Positions 45,110-55,859 of a stretch of DNA of 64,000 bases are shown here, piece after piece (position 1 is the stretch's first letter; each line of letters begins with the position of its first letter). The stretch is from contig NC_084461.1 of NCBI RefSeq assembly GCF_027409185.1, forward strand, positions 141,653,001 through 141,717,000, in the 5' to 3' direction. The position numbers and the translations under genes were made by a program. The notes under the pieces were generated by a model. That model had not been told where the DNA came from. It worked only from the letters and a program-made list of their open reading frames with translations, and made no database searches. The stretch comes from Cynocephalus volans (lineage: Eukaryota > Chordata > Mammalia > Dermoptera > Cynocephalidae).

Positions 45110-45845
45110 TTGTTTTCAGTATTTGCTTTAACACTTTACATGGGTCTGTTGGCCTCAACGAGGTTGTATTTTTTGGACAAGTTTATGATCTCAGTCCAGG
45201 GTAAAGTAGCAAATGAAAACAGAAAAACCTCAAAGGAAATTTCCAAATCAAATGAAACCTCCTTTTACAAAGCTGGTGCTGAAAGAATTAGCAACTATTT
45301 TAAATTTTTCTAGTTTTTATTGGGCCAAACTGTTTCAGCTGGGGACACTTGGCTTGGCTGAAGATATAACCAAATGCTCCTAACAAGAGCAACACTGAAA
45401 AAGAGTTCCACGTCATTTACAAGTTGATCAAAACGGTTTCACCAGCCACTGGATATCCCGAGATCATCAGTTTGTCTGATGCAGACTGCAAAATAAGTAA
45501 AATCAAATTTATAATCCTAGAGTCTCAGGATGTCAACACCCAGACAGATGTTAGAAACTACACAGCTCCACACTGGCATTTTGTGGACCAGATAAATGAT
45601 GCTTCAAGTCCCCGTGCCTTCCTGCAGTCTCTAAGCCCGCTCACTTGTTCACTCCTTCAACCAATATTTAGTAAGGCCTACAGATGTAGAAATACATAAA
45701 GAATGAAAAGATCCCCATCCATGCCCCACAGTAAGGGGATCAAGGTGGAGGAGTCAGAGGGGTGGGCACAGACACAGCAGGAATTAACAGAGGAGCCTGC
45801 TGGGCTTAACAGAAGATTTCATTTTAAACCTCTCTTCCTCTTCCC
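45110..45845. other. Intron segment, mostly unrecognised
   Basis: 45640-45740 may be a worn L2 piece. No gene seen. Confidence 0.4.
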
Positions 45846-45849
45846 CATG

Positions 45850-46015
45850 GGGGACTTTGGTCAGGTGCTGCTATCCATCTGAGTCTCCATTTCTTCATCT
45901 GTAAAATAGGAAGAATCTCACCTTGCTCATGGAGTGTGCAAAGATGAAGTGAACATAGGACATAAGGAAGTTGGCTGGCACATAACAAGGACCTCGTAAA
46001 CACAGCATCTTTTGG
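45850..46015 (+). repeat. MIR SINE, plus strand
   Basis: TCTCCATTTCTTCATCTGTA, AAATAGGAAGAATCTCACCT and GGCTGGCACATAACAAGGAC. Confidence 0.85.
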
Positions 46016-46029
46016 TTTGTTTTTCAACT

Positions 46030-46225
46030 TTTAAATAATATTCATTGGATTTTTTTCAGTTACAGAAGTAACTCAGGTTTATGGAGAAAATTTGGAAAAC
46101 ACTGAAAAGCACAAAGAAGGAAAATTCACCCATAATTCCTTCACTCAAGGATAAACACTGTGGATGTTCCAATTTATATCCCTCCAGTCCTTTTATATAT
46201 AAACATATATATTTTGTTTTCCTGT
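46030..46225 (-). repeat. L1M 3' fragment, minus strand
   Basis: TTACAGAAGTAACTCAGGTT, CACCCATAATTCCTTCACTC and ATATCCCTCCAGTCCTTTTA. Confidence 0.7.
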
Positions 46226-46239
46226 GAGCTGTATTGTTG

Positions 46240-46340
46240 GTGATTAAGAGCCTCTGTTAGAGACTGCCTGGATTTGAATACTAACTGTCACCCACTAGCT
46301 CTGCGAGCTCGGGCAACTTCCCTACCAAGTCTGCAAATTA
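46240..46340 (+). repeat. MIR fragment, plus strand
   Basis: GATTAAGAGCCTCTGTTAGA, CTGCCTGGATTTGAATACTA and CACCCACTAGCTCTGCGAGC. Confidence 0.8.
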
Positions 46341-46639
46341 ACCATGGCTTCCAGGACTGTGCATGCAGGCTGGACACACAGTCAAGGAGTGTTGTAGACT
46401 ACAGTATGAATGGCATCCCCTAGAGCTGTGCAAGGCACAGTCATAAAGGGCTGCCCTGGGAACAGTGACTTTTTTTCCCCCATAGTTATGGTGTATTACA
46501 GGGAAAGGATACAGATTAATATCAGCCAAGGGAAAAAGCACTTAGGCAGAGTCAGGAAAAGTACCAAAAGTGGAGCTTCCAGTGGTCCTCTTCCCCTGGA
46601 ATAAGGAAAGTGTCATTTTCCCAGTGGCATCAATGTGTG

Positions 46640-46960
46640 ATAATACACATGAACTACTGCCAACTAAGGAATTCACCAAGAGTTGATATACAGAGTCTTT
46701 ACTGGGGATCCATCACATAGGCACAGTTGACTGCCCAAAAGGCTGGTCTCAATGATCAGCCCCTTAGGAAGTCAAGCTGGTACTGCATGACCCAAGCTGG
46801 TACTGCTGTGGCTCAAAGCCCAAGCATAAATCAGATTGTTACCATATGGCTGACCCAAGACACGCAGACAAAGACATTCCTATCAGGCATAGTACTCCAA
46901 GGGCTTAGCGATTATCTCCCATAGTCTCTCTGGGCTAGGCTAAATTTTTTACTACACAGG
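46640..46960 (-). mobile_element. Probable ERV LTR, minus strand
   Basis: Reverse complement contains GATCCCCAGTAAAGACTCTG and a TATAT element, LTR-like R/U5 composition. Words CAAGCTGGTACTGC occur twice (46773 and 46794 region). Class and ends uncertain. Confidence 0.45.
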
Positions 46961-47309
46961 AAGGGAGAATTTAGATAAATCTATGATTAGAACAATAATG
47001 AATCACCCAATAATGGATGATCAACAAGCCTGAGACTGTATTGTTCGAGGAAAAGTAAGAATTTGTCAGTTTCACAGATAATTTTTATTAAAATACCTGC
47101 TTCTGAGAAATAGAAGTGGGTATTCAGGATGAGAGTATATGGAGGAGTCAGATTGTTTGGCAGATTGCTGACATTTTCTAAATAACTTCTTCAATTCTCT
47201 TAAAATTGCCTATAAGATTAGTCAGCATGAATACTCCATTGATTGAATATTTCCTGTAATTGATTGTGATTTTCTTGATTTCTCAGATAAATCAAGTGCT
47301 AAACCAGAA

Positions 47310-47430
47310 ATGAGTCCTGTAGCAGTTATCTCTTGCTGTGTAACAAACCACACCAAAATTTAATGGCTTAAAAAAACCATCTTATTTGCTCATGATTCTG
47401 TGGGTCAGCCTTTTGGGCTTGGAAACAGTG
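47310..47430 (-). mobile_element. LTR-type (MLT1-like) fragment
   Basis: CTCTTGCTGTGTAACAAACC, AAAATTTAATGGCTTAAAAA and CATGATTCTGTGGGTCAGCC are typical of the 3' end of an MLT1-class LTR in reverse. Subfamily uncertain. Confidence 0.6.
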
Positions 47431-47434
47431 ACTG

Positions 47435-47520
47435 TTGAAGGAGTAATGGGCATTACAGTGGTTAAGCATTTAGCCCAGTGCCTGGCACAGAGGAAGAGCA
47501 TGTTAAATGATAGTTACTAT
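47435..47520 (+). repeat. MIR 3' fragment, plus strand
   Basis: TAGCCCAGTGCCTGGCACAG and GTTAAATGATAGTTACTATT. Confidence 0.65.
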
Positions 47521-47621
47521 TCTGCAAATACACCCTGTGGTTTTGAAGAGTAGAAGTCACAGAGGTTGAGACCTTCACTGCTCACTGTCTCCTGTTCAGA
47601 TTTGTTAAATAGCACCTTAAG

Positions 47622-47816
47622 ACATAACAATTACAATTCCTTGAAATTGATACAACAAGCATACAGAAAGGACATTATTGGGAGGGAGGGGGGAGAGGGA
47701 GGAGGAAGGGAGGTTTCAGTAATGGGTTAAAATAATCAACCACATTGTATTTTGACAAATTAAAATAAAATAAAATATAAAATATATATATAGCAAAAAA
47801 AATAAAAATAAAAAAT
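47622..47816 (+). mobile_element. Short young L1 3'-end insertion, plus strand
   Basis: A G-rich tract (47680-47712), AATAATCAACCACATTGTAT and a long AAAATAAAAT tail. A perfect 15-bp duplication AAATAGCACCTTAAG flanks it (47607-47621, 47817-47831). Severely 5' truncated and recent. Confidence 0.88.
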
Positions 47817-47834
47817 AAATAGCACCTTAAGGAT

Positions 47835-48955
47835 GACCTTCCAGGAGCATGTCCCGCCAAGAAATGCTTCTCCCTGTGCAGATCCTACTCAGCATTAGCC
47901 TTTGATTCTTGCACTTCACAATCTCTCTAAATCACCTTGGGCACTAAAGCCCAAGTGACCCACAGTGACATCTGTTCCTCATTTTATTCCTCCTCCCCAA
48001 GCTCCACCTCCTACTCTCCCCCACTCCTTGCATAAAGAGTAAAATAATAGAATTGCCTCACCCAGGTAGTGAGCTTTCGACCCCTTTCAGCCTTTTCAGA
48101 AATGTTGTTTCATTTAATCTATTTAACGAGTCTAAGCAAGAGGCTTCCGGGAGGTATCAGAGTGGAGCCAGCATGTGGTTTCGCAGGGCTGGATCTATAC
48201 TGCAGGTCAAATTTGCTATGGATATGGGTGTTGTGCAAGATAGTTTGAAATGACACCTGGAGATGGCACAAGAGACTCTGAGTTACATAGAAGTCATTGA
48301 GCAAATATTTATTTCGCACCTACTATGTGCCAGGGGCTGGGCTCTCCAGTGAGAAAGTGATTCCCTTTCACATCTCTTTCAATTCCTTAAGTTCCTCAAA
48401 GAGGAATGCCTCTCAGTTTAGAGCCAAAATATCTATAACATCTTTCAAACCCTGCTAATCTCCCCTTGAGAAAGAGAGAGCAGGCCTCAGGCCTGCCACA
48501 GTATGGAGCGATTCAGAGGCACTAATATTGTTTTGTTTTCATCTTATTTTTCTTTACTATGACCTTTTACTTATAGAAAATGATTTAGGTTTTAAAATAG
48601 TAATAGAAAGCTTCCTCCAAAAATGAGTTGATTTAAAGAAAAGCGTTAAGTAAACAGTGGCCCATGTGGTAAAGTGACTGGTACTTAGCAAGCCTTAGAC
48701 TTTAATGGATGAGTTTTAGCCCTTTGAGGGTTACTGACTTCTTTAAGACCCTAATGACTGCTATGAACCATCCCCCCAGAAAAATGCATAAATGTTGCAT
48801 ACAATTCCAGTGGGTTCAGGAACCATGTGGAGCCCATCCTTGGAAAGAGCACCAGGATGTCCCGATGCCTGGTCAGCACAGTAGACCTCCTTCTCTTCAC
48901 CATCATTGTAGCACTGGCAATCATAGCAGCGTTGGCAGTGGTAATAGCAGCCGTG
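47835..48955. other. Intron segment, nothing firmly recognised
   Basis: No gene or clear repeat. Open frames at 48709-49144 lie largely on a MIR and are chance. Confidence 0.4.
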
Positions 48956-48959
48956 TTCA

Positions 48960-49200
48960 AAGCAATAGTAATAGCTGCATTTATTCAGTGCTTTCAACAT
49001 GCCAGGCACTTACCAAGCCTAAGTTCACGACACCCACGCAGGAAAGAGCTATCACCATGCCTGTTTTCCAGGAAACTGAGCCTCACCAAGCTCAAGGAGC
49101 CTCTCCAAGATCAAACAGCTGAGAATGCCAGGGCTAGGATTTGAACCCACATCTACCTACCCTTGATGTCTGAACAGGCCCCCAACCACTAAACCCCACT
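48960..49200 (-). repeat. MIR SINE, minus strand
   Basis: CTTTCAACATGCCAGGCACT, CTGTTTTCCAGGAAACTGAG and GGGCTAGGATTTGAACCCAC. Confidence 0.85.
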
Positions 49201-49239
49201 GCTTCGATAAATGTTTATTAAATCAGATGAATGGTAACT

Positions 49240-49320
49240 TGAACAAGTCCTCGTGGCTTCCCTGCCACTCACCAGCTGAGTGACCTTGAGCAAGTCACTC
49301 ACCCTCACTGAGCCTCCAAT
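49240..49320 (+). repeat. MIR fragment, plus strand
   Basis: CCACTCACCAGCTGAGTGAC and CTTGAGCAAGTCACTCACCC. Confidence 0.8.
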
Positions 49321-49329
49321 AAGGAAAGA

Positions 49330-50150
49330 GTCTTCTCAATCCTGATAAGCCCTGATCCTAAGACACAGGGCAAGGAACAACAGGATCATTTCAAGAGCAA
49401 GGGAAGTGGAACCAGGCTCTGGGACATGCACAGCGAGTTAGTGGTTCTGTCAAAGAGGTCCACACAGATCTGACTTCCAGCACAGAGCATGGGTCTTCCA
49501 GGAGCCCACGTTTCCTGTTTGTGTTTGCTCCCCTCTCCCCCCAAGTGAAAGGTCTGTTTGGGTATCCAGGGAAAAAGAGCACTGTCATCCATCCTTTTAC
49601 ATGGCCAAGAGGCTCGGCACCTCACCTAATTGACTATGGCTTCTTGGCCACCACCAGGGCAGGCTCACAGCAAACAGGGCCTCTTATCCTAGTGTTTTGC
49701 TGGGGGGACAGCATGAAGGGAGCAGGGAGGAGCGAGGGGCTGAAATGCTTGTGGCATCCTGGCACTCCAGCCCCTGACCCACACTGCCCCTCTGTGGTAA
49801 GTCTAGGGAAGCAGGCACACCCCAGCAGGGATGGGCAGGGCTTCCGTCTCTGGCTTCATGGAGACTCTAATTTTAAGGCTGGAAAGGACCACTCAATTAA
49901 AGAAGGGCAACTGAGACCCAGAATGGGAAAGCAATTTATCCAAAATGATACGTGGAGTTACCAAACATAGGTCCCAAACATAGGTTTCCTAAAATTAGGT
50001 TTCCAGCCCAATCGGTGATGGTACAGGTTAAATGTGCTTTTAAAACATTTTTTTCTTTTTGTTTTTTTATATTTTTCATTTTTCTACAAAGTGTTATCAA
50101 TAGCACATTTTAAAAATATATACATATTTCATGTTCAAATATAATTTAGT
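49330..50150. other. Intron segment, nothing recognised
   Basis: Includes a 149-codon open frame (49521-49970) with no recognisable domain, no splice context and no repeat of family residues; treated as chance. Confidence 0.4.
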
Positions 50151-50154
50151 TTAA

Positions 50155-50240
50155 ATCCCAACTATATTACAAACACGCTATGTGACCTGGAGCAAATCAT
50201 TTAACCTCTCCAAGTTTTAGTTGCCTTGTATTAAAACGGA
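50155..50240 (+). repeat. MIR fragment, plus strand
   Basis: ACGCTATGTGACCTGGAGCA and AAATCATTTAACCTCTCCAA. Confidence 0.8.
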
Positions 50241-50529
50241 AATTTTTTTAAATTTAATATTACCATAAAATGTTTTTTGGATGTCAAATTCAAAGGGGTG
50301 AGTTAATCATGTTTCTTGACTCATAGCACTCGTCGTCATGGTTCTATTCGGAGCTTCTCTCTTAATTCTTATTTCCTTTTCCCCATTCCCATTTCCTCCT
50401 GCCTCCACCCCTAGGCAGAAATTCTGCTTAATGTGTTCTTTCAAATTTGAAAGTGTTTTTGCAAAATGCATGTGGTTGTTTGCTGAGTTTCTTAAATAGT
50501 ATTATGTCATAAATCTATTTCCTACTGTT

Positions 50530-51265
50530 TTTCACAAAAAAAAAAAAAATGTATTTAAGATCTTTCCGTATTGTTGTGTGGACATGTCATCCCAGGCCTC
50601 TAAGTGCTACATAATCTCCATGTATGCATCCACCCCATTCTATTTTTCCCAGGGAGGGACACCCAGGTCTTCTCCAATTCCCTGTCAATGCAAACAACAC
50701 TGCCATGAGCACCCTCATACATGTCCCCTTAAGGACTTGTCCGAAAATTCTTTGAGATCTGTGACCTGGAGCAGAATGGCAGGTCACAAGGTATGTGTAT
50801 ACTTAATTGGACCAAGTGGTGCCAGAGTCTTCCCCACATCCTCCACATCCCTGCCCACACTTGAACTAACCAGACTTCTAATTTTTGCCCGCCTACCAAA
50901 TGTCATATCTTTGTTATTTTCGTTTTAATTTACTTGCCTCATATTTTGAGCATCTTGTCATATATTCATTAGCCCTCGGGTTTCCTATTTTTTAAACTGC
51001 TTGATCATTTCCTTTGCCCACGTTTCTACTGGAATGCTGTCTTTTCCTCGTTGCTTTGCAGGAGTTCCTTACATATTCTAAATATCAATCCCTTGACTGC
51101 TTTGGATATTTTAAATGTCTTCTCCCATTCTCGCCTCATGGCTTATCTTTTTGAAGTGTTAAGTCGTTTTTCTTCACCCTTAGATCAAAACATAGTTCTT
51201 TACGATTTCTTCTTTTACCTTTAAAATTTTACCTTTAGCATTCAGGTCTTTAATACATCTACCCC
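50530..51265 (-). repeat. L1 (L1M type) 3' region, minus strand
   Basis: TAAGATCTTTCCGTATTGTT, TGCAAACAACACTGCCATGA, GAGCATCTTGTCATATATTC, CTTTGCCCACGTTTCTACTG and TTTGATTCTTCTTTTACC-like words in order for reverse-strand L1. Confidence 0.8.
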
Positions 51266-51279
51266 TCGCTGGAAATAAA

Positions 51280-51400
51280 TTAGCATCTACTTCATAGCGT
51301 TTTGTGAAAGATAAAATAATACAGATAAAGTGCCTGGCACAGTGCCTGACCCAAAGGAGGTGAGCGATTGTGGGTGATTGTCATCATCATCTGGGTAGAA
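51280..51400 (+). repeat. MIR 3' fragment, plus strand
   Basis: TTTGTGAAAGATAAAATAAT and AAGTGCCTGGCACAGTGCCT. Confidence 0.7.
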
Positions 51401-51403
51401 TGT

Positions 51404-51575
51404 GGTAGATGCTGTTTAGCTGGACCAGGAAGGGTTTCTTGGACAGAGGGGAAGTTGCTGAGGCTGGCTTTAAAAATGAGGGTAGGATTCATTCATTTCG
51501 AGAGGGAAAGGCGAGCACTCCAGGCAGAGGAACTGGGCTGGGGAAAGGCCTGGCGGCAGGAATGCTGCCCGTTGA
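51404..51575 (-). repeat. L2-like fragment just upstream of exon 2
   Basis: GGAAGGGTTTCTTGGACAGA, AGCACTCCAGGCAGAGGAAC and GAAAGGCCTGGCGGCAGGAA resemble reverse-strand L2. It ends about 95 bp before the splice acceptor. Confidence 0.6.
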
Positions 51576-51670
51576 CCACGCTCAGGCGGAGCGCATGGAG
51601 GAAAGGGCTCCACTACTCACAAACGTGCCGTGTGTCTCTCCCGCGCCCACCCACCCCTTCCCCGCTGCAG

Positions 51671-52278
51671 GCTCGCTGTTCTCCACCCTGAAGGCCCCCG
51701 ACGCCGTGTTCAAGGTGGTGTTCTGGCTGGGCTACTTCAACAGCTGCCTCAACCCCATCATCTACCCGTGCTCCAGCAAGGAGTTCAAGCGCGCCTTCGT
51801 GCGCATCCTGGGGTGCCAGTGCCGCGGCCGCCGCCGCCGCCGCCGCCGTCGCCGCCTGGGCGGCTGCGCCTACACCTACCGGCCGTGGACGCGCGGCGGC
51901 TCGCTGGAGCGCTCGCAGTCGCGTAAGGACTCGCTGGACGACAGCGGCAGCTGCCTGAGCGGCAGCCAGCGGACCCTGCCGTCGGCCTCGCCGAGCCCCG
52001 GCTACCTGGGCCGCGGTGCGCCGCCGCCCGTCGAGCTGTGCGCCTTCCCGGAGTGGAAGCCGCCCGGCGCCCTCCTGAGCCTGCCCGCGCCCGAGCCCGC
52101 CGGCCGCCGCGGCCGCCACGACGCGGGCCCGCTCTTCACCTTCAAGCTCCTGGCCGAGCCCCAGAGCCCCGGGACCGACGAGGGCGCCGGCCGCGGGGGC
52201 TGCGAGGCCAAGGCCGACGTGGCCAACGGGCAGCCGGGCTTCAAAAACAACATGCCCCTGGCGCCCGGGCAGTTTTAG
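51671..52278 (+). CDS. ADRA1B: ADRA1B coding exon 2 (TM7 and C-tail, residues 317-518)
   Basis: Starts after CCCGCTGCAG and completes codon 317 (Gly). Encodes the third extracellular loop [18 protein letters not shown]7 with N344-P345-I346-I347-Y348, helix 8, cysteines C365 and C367 (the family's palmitoylation sites), then a tract of nine arginines (R370-R378; 51829-51855, mostly CGC) and a Ser/Pro-rich tail ending APGQF; TAG at 52276-52278. The arginine tract is reported in related species to bind endocytic and gC1q-receptor partners. The full receptor is 518 residues against 520 as I remember for human; the difference falls most simply in the Arg/Gly tract. The exon is very GC-rich and opens a long antisense frame that I do not believe is a gene. 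Confidence 0.98.
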
Positions 52279-52770
52279 GGCCCCCGCGCGCGGCTTCCCT
52301 TCCCGGGGGAGGGAATCATCGTGGGGGGCGGGCGGGCGGCGGGAGACACGGGCCCCACGGGGAACGGGGGAGGGCGGGAGAGGGGCAGCTGCTTCTCTGG
52401 CAGGGGCATGGGTGCCAGGTACAGCGCGGAGAGCTGGGCCGCCGAGCATGCTGAGAGCCTGCGGACCCGAGCCGGCCGGGACTTACCTCTCTCTCTCCTC
52501 CTCCCTCTGTATGTATATAAACGAGTCCCTCTCTACATGTATTTAACCGTGGGTACGTGCGTGTGTCTGTGCGCTGTACGCGTGGTCTGCATGTGTGCGT
52601 GCGTGGCGCCCCCCGCAGGGCAGAGCGAGTGTGTGCCCAGGAGGCAGCCGGGGACGTTGTTTGTCTCGTGACTTCGTACCTCTCAACCCCCTCCTTGTAC
52701 TTCACTGAATGACCGCACTTTGGTGGGGTTGGAAACAAAGTCAGACATTAAAGGTCATTTCTCCTGTACG
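52279..52770 (+). other. ADRA1B: ADRA1B 3' UTR
   Basis: About 490 nt from the stop to just beyond the ATTAAA at 52747. GC-rich at first, with a GTGTGT/TGTGCG-like patch at 52550-52600. The length fits the short 3' UTR expected for this gene; end inferred from the signal, not observed. Confidence 0.7.
52747..52752 (+). terminator. ADRA1B: Polyadenylation signal ATTAAA
   Basis: Second most common mammalian signal variant, followed 28-50 nt later by a GT-rich stretch (TTTGAGTAGTTTGTGAATGG), the expected downstream element. Cleavage expected near 52765-52775. Confidence 0.75.
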
Positions 52771-52789
52771 GCTTTGAGTAGTTTGTGAA

Positions 52790-53450
52790 TGGGGTGGCAG
52801 GCCGGACCTCGAGTTTCCTTCTCCCTCCCCTTCGGGTTTGACCCCATCCTTGCTCTTAGGCTCCTTTGATGCTCCCCTTCCCTGTGCCCTCCATCCCCCA
52901 CCACCGGAGGAAGGCCCGCTCTCACGAAGCTGCAGCCAGGCCCTCCTGCTGGTCCTGAGCAACAGGTGTGCTGGATCGCCTTGGCCCCATATCTGCCTTG
53001 TCATTACTACCCTCCACAGCTAAACAAATCTGACTTTGTGGCTGAAAGTGACCCCCTGGACTTGCTCCGTAAAATCCTGCTTACCTGCTTTTGACCCTTA
53101 GCAGCATCTAATTCTTCCTACTCCAAATGACACTGGGCAATGTCTGGCCTAGCCCTAATCCCTAGAACCTCAGTCCTAGCTGGGGTTCCCTGGCCAATAC
53201 CCTGAGAGAGGATGTAACCCAGACAGAGACATAGGCTGGTCCTCTTCCCCTCCTCTCTGCATCTCCAGTCCTAACAATCCATTGTTAGCCAGTGCCAACA
53301 GAACCTGAAAAGATATCCAGACTGCAGAAGTTTCTGGATAAGATACGGATTTCTGTGGCCCACAATGCACAGGGGCACAGGAACTCTCCCAAGCTCTGCT
53401 AACTTGTAATCCTGTAATAACTTTTCCTTCTAGAAAAGAAGCACTGAGGA
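52790..53450. other. Downstream flank, nothing recognised
   Basis: No gene or clear repeat seen. Confidence 0.45.
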
Positions 53451-53454
53451 AGGT

Positions 53455-53625
53455 CATGCAGGCAGGTGAAACATGCCTTAGAGAAGATAACCTGGATTCT
53501 AGCCCTGCTACTGATTTACTATATGACCGGGAGAAAGTCACATCCCCTCCCTGGATCTTGGTTTCCTATCTATGTAGTGATGGGTTTGATTGTAAGATCT
53601 TTTCTGCCTCTAAAAGCCCGTTTGA
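53455..53625 (+). repeat. MIR SINE, plus strand
   Basis: GATTCTAGCCCTGCTACTGA, TTACTATATGACCGGGAGAA and CCCTGGATCTTGGTTTCCTA. Confidence 0.8.
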
Positions 53626-53639
53626 GTACAGAATAAAGG

Positions 53640-54295
53640 ACAGGGAACAAAGCATGAAACGTTTTTCTTTGGAAACTCAGAAAAAGCATGGGAGGAACTC
53701 CCCTCCCCTAACCCATTCCCTTCTCTACTTTGCTTATCTAAGTGGAGTTTCATAATTTTCCAAAGAGCAAGAGACTCTTTCAATAATATTAGCACATCAG
53801 TCATTTATTCTGTAAGTGATTGAAATAGAAAATACTTAATAGGGGAGAGAGCCAGTAGTTCATGTAGTTGAAAAATGTCAGGGTATCAGGTATGGCTGGA
53901 TCCAGGGGCTTAAACAAGATTGTCAGTTACTCAGTCTCTTACTCATTTAGCTCCCATCTTTAGTTCTGCATATCTTTGCATTTTGCCCTTGTTTCCTTAC
54001 TGCAAATAACTTCTTCACACTATTCTTACTTGATACCCTCTCCCAAAAGAAGAAATAATATCGCCCAGCAGTTCTGCCAAAATATGAAAAAGAAAAAGTC
54101 CTTGGAAGCCAGAGATTCTATATTACAGAACCCTTTAAGATTTTGATGAAAACTATAGACACTTTTCCCAGAAAAATTCGTGTTTGTACAAAAAAAAATT
54201 TCACATTTTCGAACAAGTTTAGATACCTCACCCCTATTTAAGATCTCATGAGTTAAGCGTGATACTCTAGACTCAGAGGCTATATGAGCTGAACT
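53640..54295. other. Intergenic segment, nothing recognised
   Basis: No gene or clear repeat seen. Confidence 0.45.
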
Positions 54296-54299
54296 GATT

Positions 54300-54440
54300 T
54301 TAGGAATTATCTGGGCCAACGCCCTTATTTTTACAGATGGCTAAACCGAGGTAAATAACTTGACCAAGTCACACCAAAGCTGAAACTGGAACCCAGGTCT
54401 TCTGCCTCCCTGCGCAGTACCTGTGCTAACCTCCTGGGTT
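54300..54440 (-). repeat. MIR SINE, minus strand
   Basis: TTATTTTTACAGATGGCTAA, CTTGACCAAGTCACACCAAA and TGGAACCCAGGTCTTCTGCC. Confidence 0.85.
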
Positions 54441-54759
54441 TGAGTACACCCTCCAACAGAGAGCAGGCCTCTTCTTACCCTTATAGAGAAAAGGGGGTCC
54501 TAGGAAAAGAAAAGCCTAAACCCCATTCTCAGGGAAGAAGGAATAGTTTGGAGCAGTTCCAGTAACATTTTGTTAGCAACACAAATCTTCTTTCAAACCA
54601 GCCTCACACAGAACCCTACTTTAAGAGCAGCCCAGAGTGAAATGGAGAGAAGAGGACAGAGCCTGCCTCCTCAGCCTCGGCTCCTCCTTAGCCCTTCCTC
54701 TGATCTTCCCCAATCACCCTGGGACGCCACAGAATGATGTTTAAAAATCACTGGTCTAG

Positions 54760-54955
54760 TGCAAGTGAATGGGATTTGAAGTCAGTCAGGCCTGGGATCA
54801 AGTCTTGACTCTACATGACCGTGGGCAGTTGACCTTGCCTCTTCCAGACAGTTTCTCCATCTATCAAATGGACATGATCATCACAGCCCACCAGGAAGCA
54901 CAAAGGATTCAGTGAGATCATTACAATATAAACATAAAATGTAAATCACTGGGCA
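54760..54955 (+). repeat. MIR SINE, plus strand
   Basis: ATTTGAAGTCAGTCAGGCCT, GGGATCAAGTCTTGACTCTA and GACAGTTTCTCCATCTATCA. Confidence 0.85.
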
Positions 54956-54959
54956 GATG

Positions 54960-55395
54960 CAAGTTATACTTTGAACCTCAAATATCTGAAGCCACAGGCA
55001 CCAAATTTCCTGAGCTGCTCAGTTCTGATGATCTCGTTGATTACTGCTGTTTGGAGGTCATTCAGGTGGCACAGAGGCAGTGGCAGCCTCCTGCCTTTTT
55101 CCAAAAGGAAGACTGGCCAAGCAGTGGTTCACATCCCCCAAAGAGTGCTGGATTCCAGATCCGCCTCTAACCACAGGCTGCCTTATGCCAGCCTCTCCAA
55201 GTCACCTCATTGTGGCCAGGCCCAGAGAGGGCCCAGACTTCACCAAGAGCCTCTGGGACAGACAGGTCCTCTTTGCTCTGACCTCCCAACTGGCAACAAA
55301 GCAGCCCTGCTTTATCCTCTCCAGCCACCAAACACTGCTGGGTCATTTGTCACCACTGAGGCACTCATAGGGATAAATCTGCCAACCCAAGTAAA
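54960..55395. other. Intergenic segment, nothing recognised
   Basis: A 164-codon open frame (54971-55465) overlaps the MIR downstream and shows no domain or codon bias I recognise; chance. Confidence 0.45.
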
Positions 55396-55399
55396 GAGG

Positions 55400-55560
55400 C
55401 AAATCACTTGGCAAGATGGAGTTAATCCTCCAGACCTGGGCTTAATTCCCACCACTGCCATTTAATAGCTGAGTGACATTGGGCATTGTATCATGGTCTA
55501 AACCTCAATTTCCTTAACTACAAAATAGGGATAATAAATAATAAAGCAGTTCCACGTCTA
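55400..55560 (+). repeat. MIR SINE, plus strand
   Basis: CCTGGGCTTAATTCCCACCA, TAGCTGAGTGACATTGGGCA and CTCAATTTCCTTAACTACAA. Confidence 0.85.
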
Positions 55561-55649
55561 GAGTGTTGCCCCATCACAGTTTTCCTATGACTGTCTATGT
55601 CATAGATGTGTTTCAACCCTAATCCTAATGCCCAGAGCATAGCTCAGGA

Positions 55650-55855
55650 AAGGAGCAGTACAACTTGATCATGAGGACTCAGGCTTAAGGTCAGACAGAG
55701 CTGAGTTCAAACCCCAGCCTCAGTTTCCTCATTGGTAAAACTAGCATAATAGTAGAATCTTCTTCACACAGTTGCTATGACAAATAAATGAGCCAATGCA
55801 TGGAATTTAGAAGTGCTGGGCATATACGAAATGTTTCACTATTAGCCAATAGTAT
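55650..55855 (+). repeat. MIR SINE, plus strand
   Basis: CAGACAGAGCTGAGTTCAAA, CCTCAGTTTCCTCATTGGTA and GACAAATAAATGAGCCAATG. Confidence 0.85.
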
Positions 55856-55859
55856 TATT

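Larger units (their letters stand above)
8481..51670 (+). other. ADRA1B: ADRA1B intron, 43,190 bp, phase 1
   Basis: Begins GTAAGTTAGG directly after exon 1 and ends with a C/T-rich tract and CCCGCTGCAG before exon 2, both strong consensus splice sites. Joining the exons restores codon 317 (G|GC, Gly) and the family sequence ALPLGSLFSTL. The position, interrupting the gene at the end of TM6, is the known site of the single large intron in alpha-1 adrenoceptor genes. The content is mostly old repeats with several repeat-poor blocks that may hold enhancers; I see no host gene nested inside. Confidence 0.95.

Noticed and set aside
48709..49144. 137- and 105-codon frames
   Set aside because: They overlap a MIR and show no conserved protein features.
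49521..49970. 149-codon frame in the ADRA1B intron
   Set aside because: No domain, signal or codon bias recognised; within chance for 64 kb.
51409..51670. Open frame running into exon 2 from the intron
   Set aside because: It covers an L2-like remnant and the polypyrimidine tract; the acceptor at 51670 and the family sequence show that coding begins at 51671.
51613..52449. 278-codon antisense open frame across ADRA1B exon 2
   Set aside because: GC-rich coding exons commonly leave the opposite strand open; composition is Ala/Gly/Arg-rich without domain resemblance, and the sense strand is clearly ADRA1B.
54971..55465. 164-codon frame downstream of ADRA1B
   Set aside because: Longest unexplained frame, but its 3' part is a MIR and the rest resembles nothing; judged chance.
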